From Salinicola halophyticus (GTDB taxonomy: Bacteria > Pseudomonadota > Gammaproteobacteria > Pseudomonadales > Halomonadaceae): a DNA stretch of 64,000 bases. Positions 1 through 9,141 of the stretch are shown piece by piece (position 1 is the first letter of the stretch; every line of letters starts with the position of its first letter). The notes below the pieces were generated by a model that was not told where the DNA came from, searched no databases, and saw only the letters and a program-made list of their open reading frames with translations. The position numbers and the translations under genes are program-made. The stretch covers positions 504,850 through 568,849 of the forward strand of contig NZ_PZJN01000006.1 in the NCBI RefSeq assembly GCF_003206695.1, read 5' to 3'.

Positions 1-1
1 G

Positions 2-310
2 CTGGGCTCGTCGGCGGCGCTGCGTGGTCTGGCCAGTGGTCATATTCTCAGCGCGATACTGTTCGTGCTGGTGGAGACCGGCGTGCTGCCGATTCACTTC
101 ACCATCATCGGCGGCATCCTGTTCGCGGCGACCGCGCTATTCACCTGGCTCTGGATGGTCCGGCTTGGCAGCAGCGATCGGCCGGATAGCAAGGATGCGA
201 AGATCGCCGTCATGGCCAAAGAGGGATTGGAGCGGGTGCCGCGCGATGTCATGATCGGCATCGCCATCGTCTCGCTGCTTACCGCGATCATCGTCTATCT
301 GCTGCGATGA
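2..310 (+). CDS. C-terminal part of a membrane protein (5' end outside window)
   Basis: The frame is open from the first bases and stops with TGA at 308-310, so this is the 3' end of a gene that starts before the window. About 102 residues are visible. They contain two clear hydrophobic segments (around GHILSAILFVLVETG and IIGGILFAATALFTWLWM), a charged loop rich in D, K and R, and a last hydrophobic helix ending YLLR. This looks like the end of a polytopic inner-membrane transporter or similar protein. I do not recognise the family. It ends 44 bp before the next gene on the same strand and may share its transcript. Confidence 0.6.
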   Translation: MGSSAALRGLASGHILSAILFVLVETGVLPIHFTIIGGILFAATALFTWLWMVRLGSSDRPDSKDAKIAVMAKEGLERVPRDVMIGIAIVSLLTAIIVYLLR

Positions 311-354
311 GCAAGCCGCTCTCATCTCAAGGCTGTTTTTCACAAGGACCTGTC

Positions 355-1284
355 ATGGATACCCTTCGTCTCGCGATCGTGGGTTACGGCAAGATCGCCA
401 ACGCTCAGCATCATCCGGCCATCGACAACGACGCCGGCTGCCGGTTGGTCGCGGTCGCGAGTCCCAACGCCTCTGTTCCCGAGGTCGCGAACTTCGATAG
501 CCTCGAAGCGCTGCTCGATCGGGGGCCCGAGATCGATGCGGTCTCGCTGTGCACTCCCGCCGGCGTGCGCTCGTCGCAGGCGCGACTGGCCATGGCCCAT
601 GGCAAGCACGTGATGCTCGAGAAACCGCCCGGCGCGACGCTGGCGGAGATCGAAACCCTGCGCGAAGACGCCGAGCGCCACGGCGTCACGCTGTTCGCAT
701 CCTGGCACTCCCGGCATGCCCACTGTGTCGATTCGGCACGACAGTGGCTGGCGGAACGCGAGATCCGGCGTGTCGACATCGAGTGGAAGGAAGACGTTCG
801 CGTCTGGCATCCGGGGCAGGCCTGGATCTGGCAACCGGGCGGCATGGGGGTGTTCGATCCGGGTATCAACGCGCTGTCGATCGTGACCGAGATCCTGCCG
901 CGTCCGTTCCACCTGACCGATGCCCAGCTGCAGGTGCCCGGCAATTGCCAGACGCCGATCGCGGCATCGCTGGATTTCGTCGACGGCGACGACGTGCCGA
1001 TCCATGCCGAGTTCGATTTTCGACAGCAGGGCACGCCGCCGATCTGGAATATTCACGTCGAGACAGACGAAGGGCGCTTGACCCTGGAAGCGGGCGGCAG
1101 CCGGTTGCTGATCGACGGCGAGCTGCGCGAAGAAGGCCCTGATGCGGAGTACGCCGGCCTCTACCAGCGCTTTGCCACGTTGATCGCCGAGGGCCGTTCC
1201 GATGTCGATGTCAGCCCGTTCCGCCATGTCGCCGACGCGCTGATGCTGGGCTATCGACACACCGTCGAGGACTTCGTCGAGTAG
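355..1284 (+). CDS. D-galactose 1-dehydrogenase-like oxidoreductase (Gfo/Idh/MocA family)
   Basis: A 309-aa NAD(P)-dependent sugar dehydrogenase. Residues 10-15 (GYGKIA) form the Rossmann nucleotide loop, and EKPP near residue 95 is the family's conserved lysine motif. The segment WHPGQAWIWQPGGMGVFDPG is typical of the galactose/L-arabinose 1-dehydrogenase branch, which oxidises the sugar to its lactone in the cytoplasm. ATG 355 was chosen over an in-frame upstream start at 307 because the Rossmann strand then begins at residue 5 and AAGGA lies just upstream. Substrate (galactose or arabinose) is inferred from family resemblance only. No other sugar catabolic gene is adjacent. Confidence 0.8.
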   Translation: MDTLRLAIVGYGKIANAQHHPAIDNDAGCRLVAVASPNASVPEVANFDSLEALLDRGPEIDAVSLCTPAGVRSSQARLAMAHGKHVMLEKPPGATLAEIETLREDAERHGVTLFASWHSRHAHCVDSARQWLAEREIRRVDIEWKEDVRVWHPGQAWIWQPGGMGVFDPGINALSIVTEILPRPFHLTDAQLQVPGNCQTPIAASLDFVDGDDVPIHAEFDFRQQGTPPIWNIHVETDEGRLTLEAGGSRLLIDGELREEGPDAEYAGLYQRFATLIAEGRSDVDVSPFRHVADALMLGYRHTVEDFVE

Positions 1285-1392
1285 ATGCCAGCTACGAGAT
1301 ACGAGCTGAGAGCTACGAGCCGAAACTCCGAACCAAAACGCTAGCGTTATCGCGCTGGCATTTTGCGTATTGAGGCCGGCATTCTGCTTTTC

Positions 1393-1476
1393 GAAGCTCG
1401 AAGCTCGAAGCTCGAAGCTCGAAGCTCGAAGCTCGCAGCTCGCAGCTCGCAGCTCGCAGCTCGCGGCTCGCAGCTT
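1393..1476. repeat. heptanucleotide tandem array (12 units)
   Basis: Twelve contiguous 7-nt units: six GAAGCTC, four GCAGCTC, then GCGGCTC and GCAGCTT. The last base is the first base of the dctM stop codon (complement strand, 1476-1478), so the array abuts the gene end exactly. The 100 bp before it (1285-1392) holds a looser version of the same pattern (GCTACGAG, ATACGAGC) and the 12-bp palindrome AACGCTAGCGTT at 1337-1348. Related heptamer arrays lie at 35584 and 59304. Confidence 0.95.
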
Positions 1477-2777
1477 CAGCCGGTCATTGCTTGGGGCAGA
1501 TACAGCACGATCTCCGGGAACGCCCGCATCACCACGATCGCGAACAGCATCAGCAGGAAGAACGGCAGCGTGGCCTTGGCAATGGTGAAGATATTCTTGC
1601 CGGTGAGCCCCTGGATCACGAACAGGTTGAAGCCCACCGGGGGGGTGATCTGCGAGATCTCCACCACGATCACCAGGTAGATGCCGAACCAGATTGGGTC
1701 GATGCCGGCGGCGTTGATCAGCGGCATGATGATCGAGGTCACCAGCAGAATCAGCGAGATCCCGTCGAGGAAGCAGCCCAGCACCAGCAGGAACAGCGTC
1801 AGCATCACCAGCAGCACGTTGGGCGAGAGCCCCATGGCGGCGATGGCGCTGGCCAGTTGCGTCGGCAACTGGGTGAAGCTCATGGCGGACGACAGGAACG
1901 AGGCGCCGGCGATGATGAAGGCGATCATGCATGAGGTGCGCAGCCCGGCGAACATCGACTCCAGGAAGATCGACTTGTCGAAATGGCCGTTGAAACGCGC
2001 GATCACCATCGACAGCACCACGCCCACCGCGGCCGCCTCGGTGGGGGAGGCAACGCCGCCGTAGATACTGCCGAGAATGCCACCGATCAGCACCAGCAGC
2101 GGAATCAGGCGCCAGCTGTTTCTGACCTTGTCGAGAAACGGCATCGGCGTTTCGGCATGACCCGCGCCGCCATTCCTGCCGGCGGTCAGTGACCAGATCA
2201 CCAGGTAGATCATGAACAGCGCCAGCAGCAGCAGGCCGGGGCCGACGCCCGCCATGAACAGGCGCGAGATCGACTGCTCGGTGACCACGCCATAGACGAT
2301 CATCATGATCGACGGCGGGATCAGCAGGCCCAGGGTGGAGGCGCTGGCCAGCGTGCCGATCGCCAGTGTTTCGCTGTAGCCTCGACGCTCGAGTTCGGGC
2401 AGCGTCATCTTGCCGACGGTGGCACAGGTTGCGGCAGAGGAGCCGCAGACGGCTGCGAACAGTCCACTTCCGATGATATTGGAGTGCAGCAGCCGACCGG
2501 GCAGACGGTTGAGCCAGGGCGACAGCGCGCGGAACATGTTGTCGGCGAGCCCGGAGCGGAACAGGATTTCGCCCATCCACACGAACATCGGCAGAGCGGT
2601 CAGATCCCAGCCATAGCTGGCGCCCCAGAAGTCGGAGGCGAGAATGGGGCCGACCTCGAAGCTCGTAAAAAAGGTCAGCGCGATCCAGCCGGTGCCGAGC
2701 AGGGCGAAGGCGATCCACACGCCGCCGCCGAGCAGAATCGCCAGGGTAAAGAGCGTTGCAAGACTGAGCGTGAGCAC
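1476..2777 (-). CDS. dctM: TRAP transporter large permease (DctM family)
   Basis: A 433-aa inner-membrane protein with about 12 hydrophobic segments, the normal size for the DctM subunit that forms the Na+-coupled translocation path of a tripartite ATP-independent periplasmic transporter. Family patterns are visible: GSSAATCATVGKMTLPEL, GLLIPPSIMMIVYG, GGVASPTEAAAVG and the C-terminal QITPPVGFNLFV. It is third in a dctP-dctQ-dctM order on the minus strand. It is separated from dctQ by about 190 bp holding a dispersed repeat, an unusually wide gap for this pair. The substrate is not visible in the sequence; context suggests an organic acid, perhaps 5-oxoproline. Confidence 0.93.
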   Translation of the reverse strand: MLTLSLATLFTLAILLGGGVWIAFALLGTGWIALTFFTSFEVGPILASDFWGASYGWDLTALPMFVWMGEILFRSGLADNMFRALSPWLNRLPGRLLHSNIIGSGLFAAVCGSSAATCATVGKMTLPELERRGYSETLAIGTLASASTLGLLIPPSIMMIVYGVVTEQSISRLFMAGVGPGLLLLALFMIYLVIWSLTAGRNGGAGHAETPMPFLDKVRNSWRLIPLLVLIGGILGSIYGGVASPTEAAAVGVVLSMVIARFNGHFDKSIFLESMFAGLRTSCMIAFIIAGASFLSSAMSFTQLPTQLASAIAAMGLSPNVLLVMLTLFLLVLGCFLDGISLILLVTSIIMPLINAAGIDPIWFGIYLVIVVEISQITPPVGFNLFVIQGLTGKNIFTIAKATLPFFLLMLFAIVVMRAFPEIVLYLPQAMTG

Positions 2778-2855
2778 GAGTCGAATCCTCGGTTCAGGGA
2801 AGCACCGTATAAATGTCTGCGCGGGCGAAGTGCTGCGTTACGCGGTGCTGGAAGA

Positions 2856-2945
2856 CTCGCCTAACCCTAAGTTATGTCTCGTCTTCTGCGCTCCGTGCGC
2901 CTTGCTCTTCATCCCGCTCGCCGATTTATTCAGCGCTTCCTCGCT
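2856..2945 (+). repeat. dispersed intergenic repeat, copy A
   Basis: Lies in the dctQ-dctM gap. It begins CTCGCCTAACCC, continues TTATGTCTCGTC, TGCGCTCCGTGCGCCTTGC and CCCGCTCGCCGA, and ends TTCAGCGCTTCCT. The complement of 58687-58746 (copy C) and of 59490-59576 (copy B) read through the same blocks in the same order. No ORF or protein family explains it. Confidence 0.75.
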
Positions 2946-2967
2946 GTTTGGTTGTTGGAGCGAAACG

Positions 2968-3531
2968 TTACTCGCCGCCGAAGCTGTCGTTGTCGCCGGG
3001 AGCCACGTAGCGCGACGGCGCCGTCACGGCCTGTCTCAGCGTGCTCGCCAGCGCTTCCAGAATGGCCAGACACAGCAGCGCGAGGCCGACGACCAGGACG
3101 GTCTGGGGGATCCATAGCGGAATCGCCATCAGTCCCGAGGAGACGTCACCGTAATCGAGGCTTTCGCGAATCAGCCCGATCACCTGCCAGCTGAGCAACG
3201 CGCTGAGCGCCAGGGCGATCGCCAGACACGCCACTTCGCACCAGACTCGGATCGCCGCCGGCAGGCGGGCGATGACCAGCGTGACGCGAATGTGGGCGTA
3301 GTGGGTGAAGGTGTAGGCGAGGCTCAGGAAGGTGGCGCCGACCAGCAGGTAGGAAGCGATCTCCGAGAGGCCGCTGATCTCGTAACCGAGACGGCCGGCC
3401 CCGACCAGCACCAGTACCGCATCGAGGCAGCGCAGCAGTACCTGGAAAGTGACCATGGCACAGATGGCGAGCATGCAGGCGGCGGCGCCCCAGGCGCCCA
3501 GCCGGTAGAGCGGATCGAGTTTGAAGGTCAT
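2968..3531 (-). CDS. dctQ: TRAP transporter small permease (DctQ family)
   Basis: A 187-aa inner-membrane protein with four hydrophobic helices, the standard topology and size for the small TRAP subunit that joins DctM. The segment YLLVGATFLSLAYTFTHYAHIRV is typical of DctQ (the motif ending in H-I-R-V/D before the third helix). It is followed on the minus strand by dctM and preceded by dctP with a 74-bp gap. The C-terminal tail after the fourth helix is acidic and longer than usual. Confidence 0.9.
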   Translation of the reverse strand: MTFKLDPLYRLGAWGAAACMLAICAMVTFQVLLRCLDAVLVLVGAGRLGYEISGLSEIASYLLVGATFLSLAYTFTHYAHIRVTLVIARLPAAIRVWCEVACLAIALALSALLSWQVIGLIRESLDYGDVSSGLMAIPLWIPQTVLVVGLALLCLAILEALASTLRQAVTAPSRYVAPGDNDSFGGE

Positions 3532-3605
3532 GAAGACTCACCGGGTGTGAGTGAAGGAACCCCGACAGCCGAATGACCCGCGCCGGGCGGGCCATTCGAA
3601 CGGTG

Positions 3606-4604
3606 TCACTGGCTCTGCTGGGACTGCAGCTTGCGGTAGCGGTCGACCAGCTGCTTGGCCTGATCGCCGGCACGTGACTGCCAGTCCTCGAACAGCTTCT
3701 GGCCGGCGGCTTTCAGCTGCTGCTGGAGGGCATCACTGGGCTCGCTCACGGTTACCCCATGGGATTCGAGGGCCTTGGCGCTCTCCGCGGCGTCTTCCTT
3801 GCTCAGTTGCCAGCCACGCTGTTCGGCCTTGGCGGCGGCATCGAGAATCGCTTTCTGGGTGGCCTCGTCGAGGCGGTCGAAAGCGCGCTTGTTGACGAAG
3901 ACGATGTTCTTCGGCAACCACAGGTTGGCATCGCTGTAGTTCGACACGTAATCCCACGCCGACATCGACTTGCCGGTGGAAACCGAGGTGATCATGGCGT
4001 CAACGCGGCCGGTACTGAACGCGGTGGGGATATCCGCTTCTTCGGTCTGGGTCGGGATGCCGTCCAGGTTCTCGACGAAGCGCTGGGTATTGATGTTCGG
4101 CGCGCGAACGCGCAGGCCCTCGAACTGGGAAGCATCGGTCAGCTCGAAGTCGGTGTAGATGCCCTGCGCCGGCCACGGCACGGCGTACAGCGGCATCAGC
4201 CCCTCCTTGGCGAAGAGTTCGGTGATGATCGGCTTGGAGGCCTGCCACAGATCGTAGGCATCGGCGTAGCTGCCGGCCAGACCGGGCAGGGTATCGACTT
4301 CGTAGATCGGCGATTCGTTGGAGAGCGTGGAGAGAAAGATCTCCCCGGCCTGAACGGTGCCGCGACGCACGGATGGCTTGATCTCGGCGTGGCTGATCAG
4401 CGAGCCGCCGCTGTGCACGGTGATGGTCAGCTCGCCATCGGTCGCTTCGCCGACATCCTTGGCGAACTGCTTAGTGTTCTGGGTGTGGAAGCTGGCATCG
4501 CCGTAGGGAGAGGCGAGATTCCACTGGTCGGCGAGTGCCGGGGTGGCGGCGGTGAGCGAACCCGCCATGGCGATCGTCAACAAGGAAAGATGGGAAGTGC
4601 GCAT
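3606..4604 (-). CDS. dctP: TRAP transporter periplasmic solute-binding protein (DctP family)
   Basis: A 332-aa secreted binding protein. Residues 1-25 are a Sec signal peptide (MRTSHLSLLTIAMAGSLTAA, cleavage near ALA-DQW). The DctP fold follows, including the GEIFLSTLSNESPIYEVDTLPGL segment, the conserved arginine region GLRVRAPN that contacts the ligand carboxylate, and GRVDAMITS. The start at 4604 was chosen because the signal peptide then begins at residue 1; an in-frame start lies 12 codons upstream. It is the first gene of the TRAP unit and sits 87 bp downstream of a co-directional LysR gene. Ligand unknown; a carboxylate is expected from the family. Confidence 0.92.
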   Translation of the reverse strand: MRTSHLSLLTIAMAGSLTAATPALADQWNLASPYGDASFHTQNTKQFAKDVGEATDGELTITVHSGGSLISHAEIKPSVRRGTVQAGEIFLSTLSNESPIYEVDTLPGLAGSYADAYDLWQASKPIITELFAKEGLMPLYAVPWPAQGIYTDFELTDASQFEGLRVRAPNINTQRFVENLDGIPTQTEEADIPTAFSTGRVDAMITSVSTGKSMSAWDYVSNYSDANLWLPKNIVFVNKRAFDRLDEATQKAILDAAAKAEQRGWQLSKEDAAESAKALESHGVTVSEPSDALQQQLKAAGQKLFEDWQSRAGDQAKQLVDRYRKLQSQQSQ

Positions 4605-4691
4605 CGTGGGATTCCGTTTGTTATTGAGAAGGTCATGCACGCTGCTGGTTATCCTGCATTCTTCAAGTAGGCCGGCGATGCGGTCAAATCG

Positions 4692-5648
4692 TTAATTCTT
4701 ATCCGAACTATCGGGCCAGACTTTCACCTCCCCCTGGGGCTCGTCATCGGCATGATCCCTGGCATAGCGAGCGGCACAGTCCTGGGCGAGCTGAGTAACG
4801 CCCCGACAGAAGTTCGGATAGCTGCTGGTTCGCCAGATCGCGTCGTAGTACATCGCCGGCAGCGGGGTAGGCAATGCCAGCCGCAACAGCTCGCCTCGCT
4901 GGCACGCATCCGACACCGTGGAGACGGGAAGCGAGCCGACCCCCACACCGTCGATGGTCATGCGGGCGATGGTCATCAACGTCGTGGCGCAGTGGATCTT
5001 GGGGTCGTCGATACCCAGCTCGGCGAGGTAGGTTACGAGTTCGCCATAGGGGCGAGCCAGCTTGCTGAACGAGACGAACGGAAGGCGGGATAGCGCGGCC
5101 GTGCCGCCGTGGTGCAACCGCTCGGCATGTTGCGGCGCCACGAACAAACCCATCTCGTAGGTCGCCAGCGGCAGCTGCGTCACCGACAGCCCCGGCGCAA
5201 CGCCATCCATGGCGAAGATCATGTCGAGATCGTTGTTCGCCAGGCGCTGTTGAAGCGCCGGCGAGATGTCCACGGTGAGCTCGATGGTCAACTGCGGATG
5301 CCGCTCGGCCAGCTGGGTCAGGAAGGTACTGAACCAGCTGTGGGCGATGGTCTCGATCACGCCGAGGCGTAGCGTGCCGGAGAAATCCTCCTGGTTCTGA
5401 AATAGCTGCAACGCTTCCTCGCGACTGTCCAGCAGGCGTTCGGCGTGGGCGTAGAACTCGCGACCGCGCAGCGTGGGCTGCACAGGCCGTGCGCTGCGGT
5501 CGAGCAACGACTCCCCGACCACGGCCTCCAGCCGGGTGATGCGATCCGAGATCGAGGGCTGGGTCAGATGCAGCCGCGCTGCCACCTTGCGAAACGAACC
5601 CAGCCTGACGATCCAGACGAACGCTTCGAGCTCCTTGAAATCGAACAT
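4692..5648 (-). CDS. LysR-family transcriptional regulator, between TRAP and pxp genes
   Basis: A 318-aa regulator with an N-terminal winged HTH (residues 1-60: [20 protein letters not shown] then [16 protein letters not shown]) and a C-terminal LysR substrate-binding domain (residues about 90-295). It is transcribed toward dctP and divergently from pxpABC, so it sits where a regulator of both units would be expected. LysR proteins usually respond to a substrate or intermediate of the pathway they control; here that could be 5-oxoproline or the TRAP ligand. The target assignment is inference from position. Confidence 0.88.
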   Translation of the reverse strand: MFDFKELEAFVWIVRLGSFRKVAARLHLTQPSISDRITRLEAVVGESLLDRSARPVQPTLRGREFYAHAERLLDSREEALQLFQNQEDFSGTLRLGVIETIAHSWFSTFLTQLAERHPQLTIELTVDISPALQQRLANNDLDMIFAMDGVAPGLSVTQLPLATYEMGLFVAPQHAERLHHGGTAALSRLPFVSFSKLARPYGELVTYLAELGIDDPKIHCATTLMTIARMTIDGVGVGSLPVSTVSDACQRGELLRLALPTPLPAMYYDAIWRTSSYPNFCRGVTQLAQDCAARYARDHADDEPQGEVKVWPDSSDKN

Positions 5649-5860
5649 CTCGGATTCTCGCTATGCAGTCGACAGGGGATAGACGATTCTTCGGCGCGGC
5701 GACGTGGACGTCAACTCTTCAGAGAGTGCCGGCTGGCGTCAAAGTCCGCAGAATGAAAGATTGCGCCGATACTGCGCATCGTGAAAAACGATTGGACCCT
5801 GTCGCTGGCGGTTTCTTACAGTGCCTTCAGGCTTTACTGCGGCACTGCTTTCTACGACAG

Positions 5861-5942
5861 CGATACGAGCTGCGACAACGATACGAGCTACGACAACGAT
5901 ACGAGCTACGACAACGATACGAGCAACAACAACGATACGAGG
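5861..5942. repeat. 18-nt tandem array before pxpA
   Basis: Four units of CGATACGAGCTACGACAA (unit 1 has G for A; unit 4 has AACAACAA) and a partial fifth unit, CGATACGAGG. The array ends 2 bp before the pxpA start codon. It is open in the pxpA frame and would encode an RYELRQ repeat if translation began upstream, but no ribosome-binding site supports that. The CGAGCTA core matches the heptamer arrays elsewhere in the window. Confidence 0.92.
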
Positions 5943-5944
5943 TA

Positions 5945-6703
5945 ATGCGAATGCGCGTGCCCCTGCTCAACTGCGACATGGGTGAGAGTTTCGGCAACTG
6001 GGCGCTGGGTCTCGACGATCAGGCGATGCCTTTCGTCGACTGCGCCAATATCGCCTGCGGCTTTCACGCCTCCGATCCCGATGTGATGCGCAAGACCGTG
6101 GCGATGGCGGTTGCCAACGGGGTGCGTATCGGTGCGCATCCCGGCTACCCCGATCTGATGGGGTTCGGCCGTCGCTCGATGGCCTGCTCGGCGCAGGAAG
6201 TCGAAAACCTGATGCTCTATCAGATCGGTGCGCTGGAAGCGTTCTGCCGCGCCGAAGGCACCCGGATCAGCTACGTCAAGCCGCACGGGGCGCTCTACAA
6301 CGATATGGCCAGCGACTTCGACCTGCTGCGAGCGGCAATGCAGGCGGTGGTCAAATACGATCGCGACCTGCCGCTGCTGGTGATGTCGACCGCCAATCCC
6401 GAGCCGGTACGCGAGCTCGCCTCGGCCATGGGCGTGACGCTGTGGTTCGAGACCTTCGCCGACCGCGCCTACGATGCCCAAGGCCACCTGATGTCGCGGC
6501 GTCTGCCGGGGGCGGTGCATCACGATCGCGGTGCCATCGTCGATCAGGCCGTGGCGCTGGCCAAGGGCGAGGCGTTGACCGCGAGTGACGGCAGCAAGCT
6601 GCATCTGCCGGCGGATACGCTCTGCGTTCATGGAGACAACGCCGAGTCGGTAGCGGCAGTCAAGGCCATTCGCGAAGCCTTTCAGCAGTTGAGCGACGCA
6701 TGA
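5945..6703 (+). CDS. pxpA: 5-oxoprolinase subunit A (LamB/YcsF family)
   Basis: A 252-aa cytoplasmic protein of the LamB/YcsF family, subunit A of the ATP-dependent PxpABC 5-oxoprolinase that opens pyroglutamate to glutamate. Hallmarks: [10 protein letters not shown] near the start, [31 protein letters not shown] and the C-terminal [11 protein letters not shown]. Length is normal. ATG 5945 (or ATG 5951, same frame) gives the family N-terminus; the open frame continues upstream only through the tandem array. Its stop overlaps the pxpB start (ATGA), indicating translational coupling. Confidence 0.95.
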   Translation: MRMRVPLLNCDMGESFGNWALGLDDQAMPFVDCANIACGFHASDPDVMRKTVAMAVANGVRIGAHPGYPDLMGFGRRSMACSAQEVENLMLYQIGALEAFCRAEGTRISYVKPHGALYNDMASDFDLLRAAMQAVVKYDRDLPLLVMSTANPEPVRELASAMGVTLWFETFADRAYDAQGHLMSRRLPGAVHHDRGAIVDQAVALAKGEALTASDGSKLHLPADTLCVHGDNAESVAAVKAIREAFQQLSDA

Positions 6704-7413
6704 GCCAGTCGCTATCTCCCCGGCTCGAAACGGTGGGCATGGACGCGCTGATGGTGAGACTGTTCGACGCCATCGACGAGGCGCACATGCCGTGGATACT
6801 GGCGGCCGATAGCGCGCTACGTGAGCGCCTCGGCGAGGCCCTGATCGACCTGGTGCCGTCCTATACCACGCTGCTCGTTCATTACGACGTCGCCCTGCTC
6901 TCCCAGATCGAGGCCAGGAAGCTGATTCAGGACGCCTTGCAAGGCTTGAAGCCGGCGTCGAACGAGGCCGGGCGGGAGCACCGTATTCCGGTGTGGTACG
7001 ACGACAGCGTCGGTCCGGAGCTCTCCCGCATTGCCGAGCGCCTGGGTGTCGATACGGATGATGTCGTGCGTCGGCATACGGGGCGCGACTACTGTGCCTT
7101 CGCGCTCGGTTTCGCCCCCGGCTATGCCTTCATGGGTCTGGTCGAGGAAGCGCTGGGGACGCCGCGATTGAAAACGCCGCGTCAGCGAGTTCCCGCCGGC
7201 AGCGTCGGCATTGCCGAGCGTCAGACCGCCATCTATCCGATGCGCTCGCCGGGCGGCTGGAACATCCTCGGTCGTACCGCCATCAAGCTGTTCGATCGCG
7301 AGCGCGACGAGATCAGCCTGTTCCGCCCCGGCGATCGCGTGCGTTTCGAGCCGATCAGTCGCGAAGCCTTTATCGAACAGGGCGGCGATACCACGCCGCT
7401 GGAGGAGCGCTGA
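6700..7413 (+). CDS. pxpB: 5-oxoprolinase subunit B (KipI/PxpB family)
   Basis: A 237-aa protein of the allophanate-hydrolase subunit 1 / KipI family, subunit B of 5-oxoprolinase. It shows the cyclophilin-like core with [18 protein letters not shown], the conserved [20 protein letters not shown] segment and [11 protein letters not shown]. It overlaps pxpA by 4 bp and pxpC by 1 bp, so the three subunits form one coupled operon. In some bacteria this family is annotated as a kinase inhibitor, but the A-B-C order points to 5-oxoprolinase. Confidence 0.95.
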   Translation: MSQSLSPRLETVGMDALMVRLFDAIDEAHMPWILAADSALRERLGEALIDLVPSYTTLLVHYDVALLSQIEARKLIQDALQGLKPASNEAGREHRIPVWYDDSVGPELSRIAERLGVDTDDVVRRHTGRDYCAFALGFAPGYAFMGLVEEALGTPRLKTPRQRVPAGSVGIAERQTAIYPMRSPGGWNILGRTAIKLFDRERDEISLFRPGDRVRFEPISREAFIEQGGDTTPLEER

Positions 7414-8393
7414 TGGCGACGCGGACAAGTACGCAGAACGTCACGACCACCGTGGCGCAGAACGCTGGGCAAACCAGGCCGACGTCACTGGTCGTCGAGC
7501 GTACGGGGCCGCTGGCCCTGGTCGAGGACGCGGGTCGCTTCGGCTGCCGCCATCTGGGAGTGACGCAGGGCGGAGCGCTGGATTGGATCTCGTTGGGCTG
7601 GGCCAACTGGCTGCTGGGCAATGCGCCCGATGCTGCCGGCATCGAGATCGCCATCGGCGGCCTGGCGCTGAAAGCGGAGCAGACGATTCGGTTGGCCATC
7701 GCGGGTGCCGATCTGGGCGCCACGCGGGACGGCGAGCCGCTGGATGCCAACGTCAGCTTCACGCTCGAACAGGGCCAGGTGCTCGCTTTCGATCAGCCGA
7801 GGGCGGGCCTGCGTGCTTATCTGGCGCTGCCGGGCGGGATCGACGCCGAGCCTTTCATGGGTAGCCTGTCGACGGTGGCCCGCGAGCAGCTGGGCGGGCT
7901 GGATGGCCGGGGCGGGGGGCTTCAGATCGGTGATCGACTATCGGCCGCCGGCCATGCCGCAGAGATTCGTGACATGCCTTCGGTGCCGCCCATGCCGCGG
8001 GACGAGGCCGTGCTGGAGCTGGTAACCGGCGCGCAGATCGCGCATTTCGAGGGTGCCAGTCTGTTCGCCGCCTTCAACCAGGCCTGGCAGGTGGATAGCC
8101 GCGCCGACCGCATGGGCGTTCGGCTGACCGGCCCGGAACTGCGATGCCAGCTGGGGGGAATGATATCCGAAGGCATCCCGCTCGGTGCCGTTCAGGTGCC
8201 GCCGGACGGGCAGCCGATCATCCTGCTGAACGATCGCCAGACCATCGGCGGCTACCCGCGGCTGGGGGCGCTGTCGCCGATCGCCTGCGCGCAACTGGGG
8301 CAGTGCGCCCCCGGCACCACGATCAGGCTCTCGCCGGTAACGCCCCATCAGGCACGAACGCGCTATCTGCGCCAGCTCGCGCTGTGGCGTTAG
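7413..8393 (+). CDS. pxpC: 5-oxoprolinase subunit C (biotin-dependent carboxyltransferase/KipA family)
   Basis: A 326-aa protein of the allophanate-hydrolase subunit 2 / KipA family, the third 5-oxoprolinase subunit. Motifs: PLALVEDAGRFGCRHLGVTQGG, NAPDAAGIEIAIGGL, LRAYLALPGGI, RADRMGVRLTGP and the C-terminal ILLNDRQTIGGYPRLG. The N-terminal extension of about 25 residues is rich in T, N and Q and unlike the core. It ends convergently with the DUF4174 gene across an 84-bp gap containing a strong hairpin. Confidence 0.95.
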   Translation: MATRTSTQNVTTTVAQNAGQTRPTSLVVERTGPLALVEDAGRFGCRHLGVTQGGALDWISLGWANWLLGNAPDAAGIEIAIGGLALKAEQTIRLAIAGADLGATRDGEPLDANVSFTLEQGQVLAFDQPRAGLRAYLALPGGIDAEPFMGSLSTVAREQLGGLDGRGGGLQIGDRLSAAGHAAEIRDMPSVPPMPRDEAVLELVTGAQIAHFEGASLFAAFNQAWQVDSRADRMGVRLTGPELRCQLGGMISEGIPLGAVQVPPDGQPIILLNDRQTIGGYPRLGALSPIACAQLGQCAPGTTIRLSPVTPHQARTRYLRQLALWR

Positions 8394-8433
8394 CCGCGAA
8401 TCAGCGCAAGCCGGTTCGGCCTGGCGCCGGAGG

Positions 8434-8453
8434 ACGCTCGCCCTGGCGAGCGT
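8434..8453. terminator. hairpin between convergent pxpC and DUF4174 genes
   Basis: A perfect 9-bp stem, ACGCTCGCC / GGCGAGCGT with a 2-nt loop, lies between two convergent genes. There is no T tract on either side, so it would be a weak or factor-assisted bidirectional terminator. Confidence 0.45.
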
Positions 8454-8477
8454 TGGGCGGTTCGCCGCTCCCGGCGA

Positions 8478-8951
8478 TCAGTCATCGCCAGCCTGACGCA
8501 TCGGCATCCGGTCGATGGTGGCGTAGATCGACTGCAGATCGACATCGCCTCGTTGCTGAACCTTCTTGCCGCCGTCCTTGCCCACCAGAATCGTCGTCAC
8601 GCCCTGATCGGGACTGACGCCCAGCGCCTCGAGCAGCGCCCGGGTCTCGTAGGGCGTCATCGGCTGGCCGTGGCGATTGCCGCTGTCGCCTTCGACCGTG
8701 TAGAGCAGCATGTCACGGTCGGCGAACTGATCCTGCGTCGCCTCGAGCTGCTGGCGCAGATGCCGATAAGCCGGTTGCTCGGCATCCGGCGTCACCACGA
8801 TCAGCGGGCGGAAGTTCCACTTGTCGGTGATCAGCGGATTGGCGGCATCCTTGCCGCCGGCTGACTGGGCCTCGGCCGCTGTCGCAAACACGGCGCTCGC
8901 CGTGAAGAAGGCTCCCGCCACTAGTGCACCGGTCATCAACCAACGTTTCAT
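8478..8951 (-). CDS. secreted DUF4174-like protein
   Basis: A 157-aa exported protein. Residues 1-29 form a signal peptide (MKRWLMTGALVAGAFFTASA, cleavage near AEA-QSA). The mature part reads like the DUF4174 thioredoxin-like domain: FRPLIVVTPDAEQPAYR at the start, RDMLLYTVEGDSG in the middle and VTTILVGKDGGKKVQ near the end, with the family's catalytic cysteine absent. The start at 8951 was chosen for the GGAGA sequence upstream and the signal peptide; an open frame continues 41 codons upstream without support. Function is unknown. Confidence 0.72.
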   Translation of the reverse strand: MKRWLMTGALVAGAFFTASAVFATAAEAQSAGGKDAANPLITDKWNFRPLIVVTPDAEQPAYRHLRQQLEATQDQFADRDMLLYTVEGDSGNRHGQPMTPYETRALLEALGVSPDQGVTTILVGKDGGKKVQQRGDVDLQSIYATIDRMPMRQAGDD

Positions 8952-9141
8952 GAGCGTCTCCAGAGTGTCGTTTACGCGTACTGTAGACCCTGTGATCCAT
9001 GAAGGGGAGAAGGATTCATGGCGGGCCGGCGGGTCTGAAGGCGCCAATGTAAAAAGGAAATAAAATATCCTCATTGAAAATTAATTTGCCGTCAGTGAAG
9101 CATAGGCATAATCTCAATCATCCGAAGCAGAGGGATAGGTC

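Noticed and set aside
1393..1476. CRISPR array
   Set aside because: Units are 7 nt with no spacers and there are no cas genes. The same holds for the arrays at 35584 and 59304.
340..2718. 792-codon open frame on the minus strand
   Set aside because: It runs antisense to the galactose dehydrogenase and out of frame through dctM, crosses the heptamer array, and has Arg/Ala/Pro-rich composition with no domain.
5663..5944. N-terminal extension of pxpA with RYELRQ repeats
   Set aside because: The open frame is only the 18-nt array read through. The family N-terminus starts at 5945/5951.
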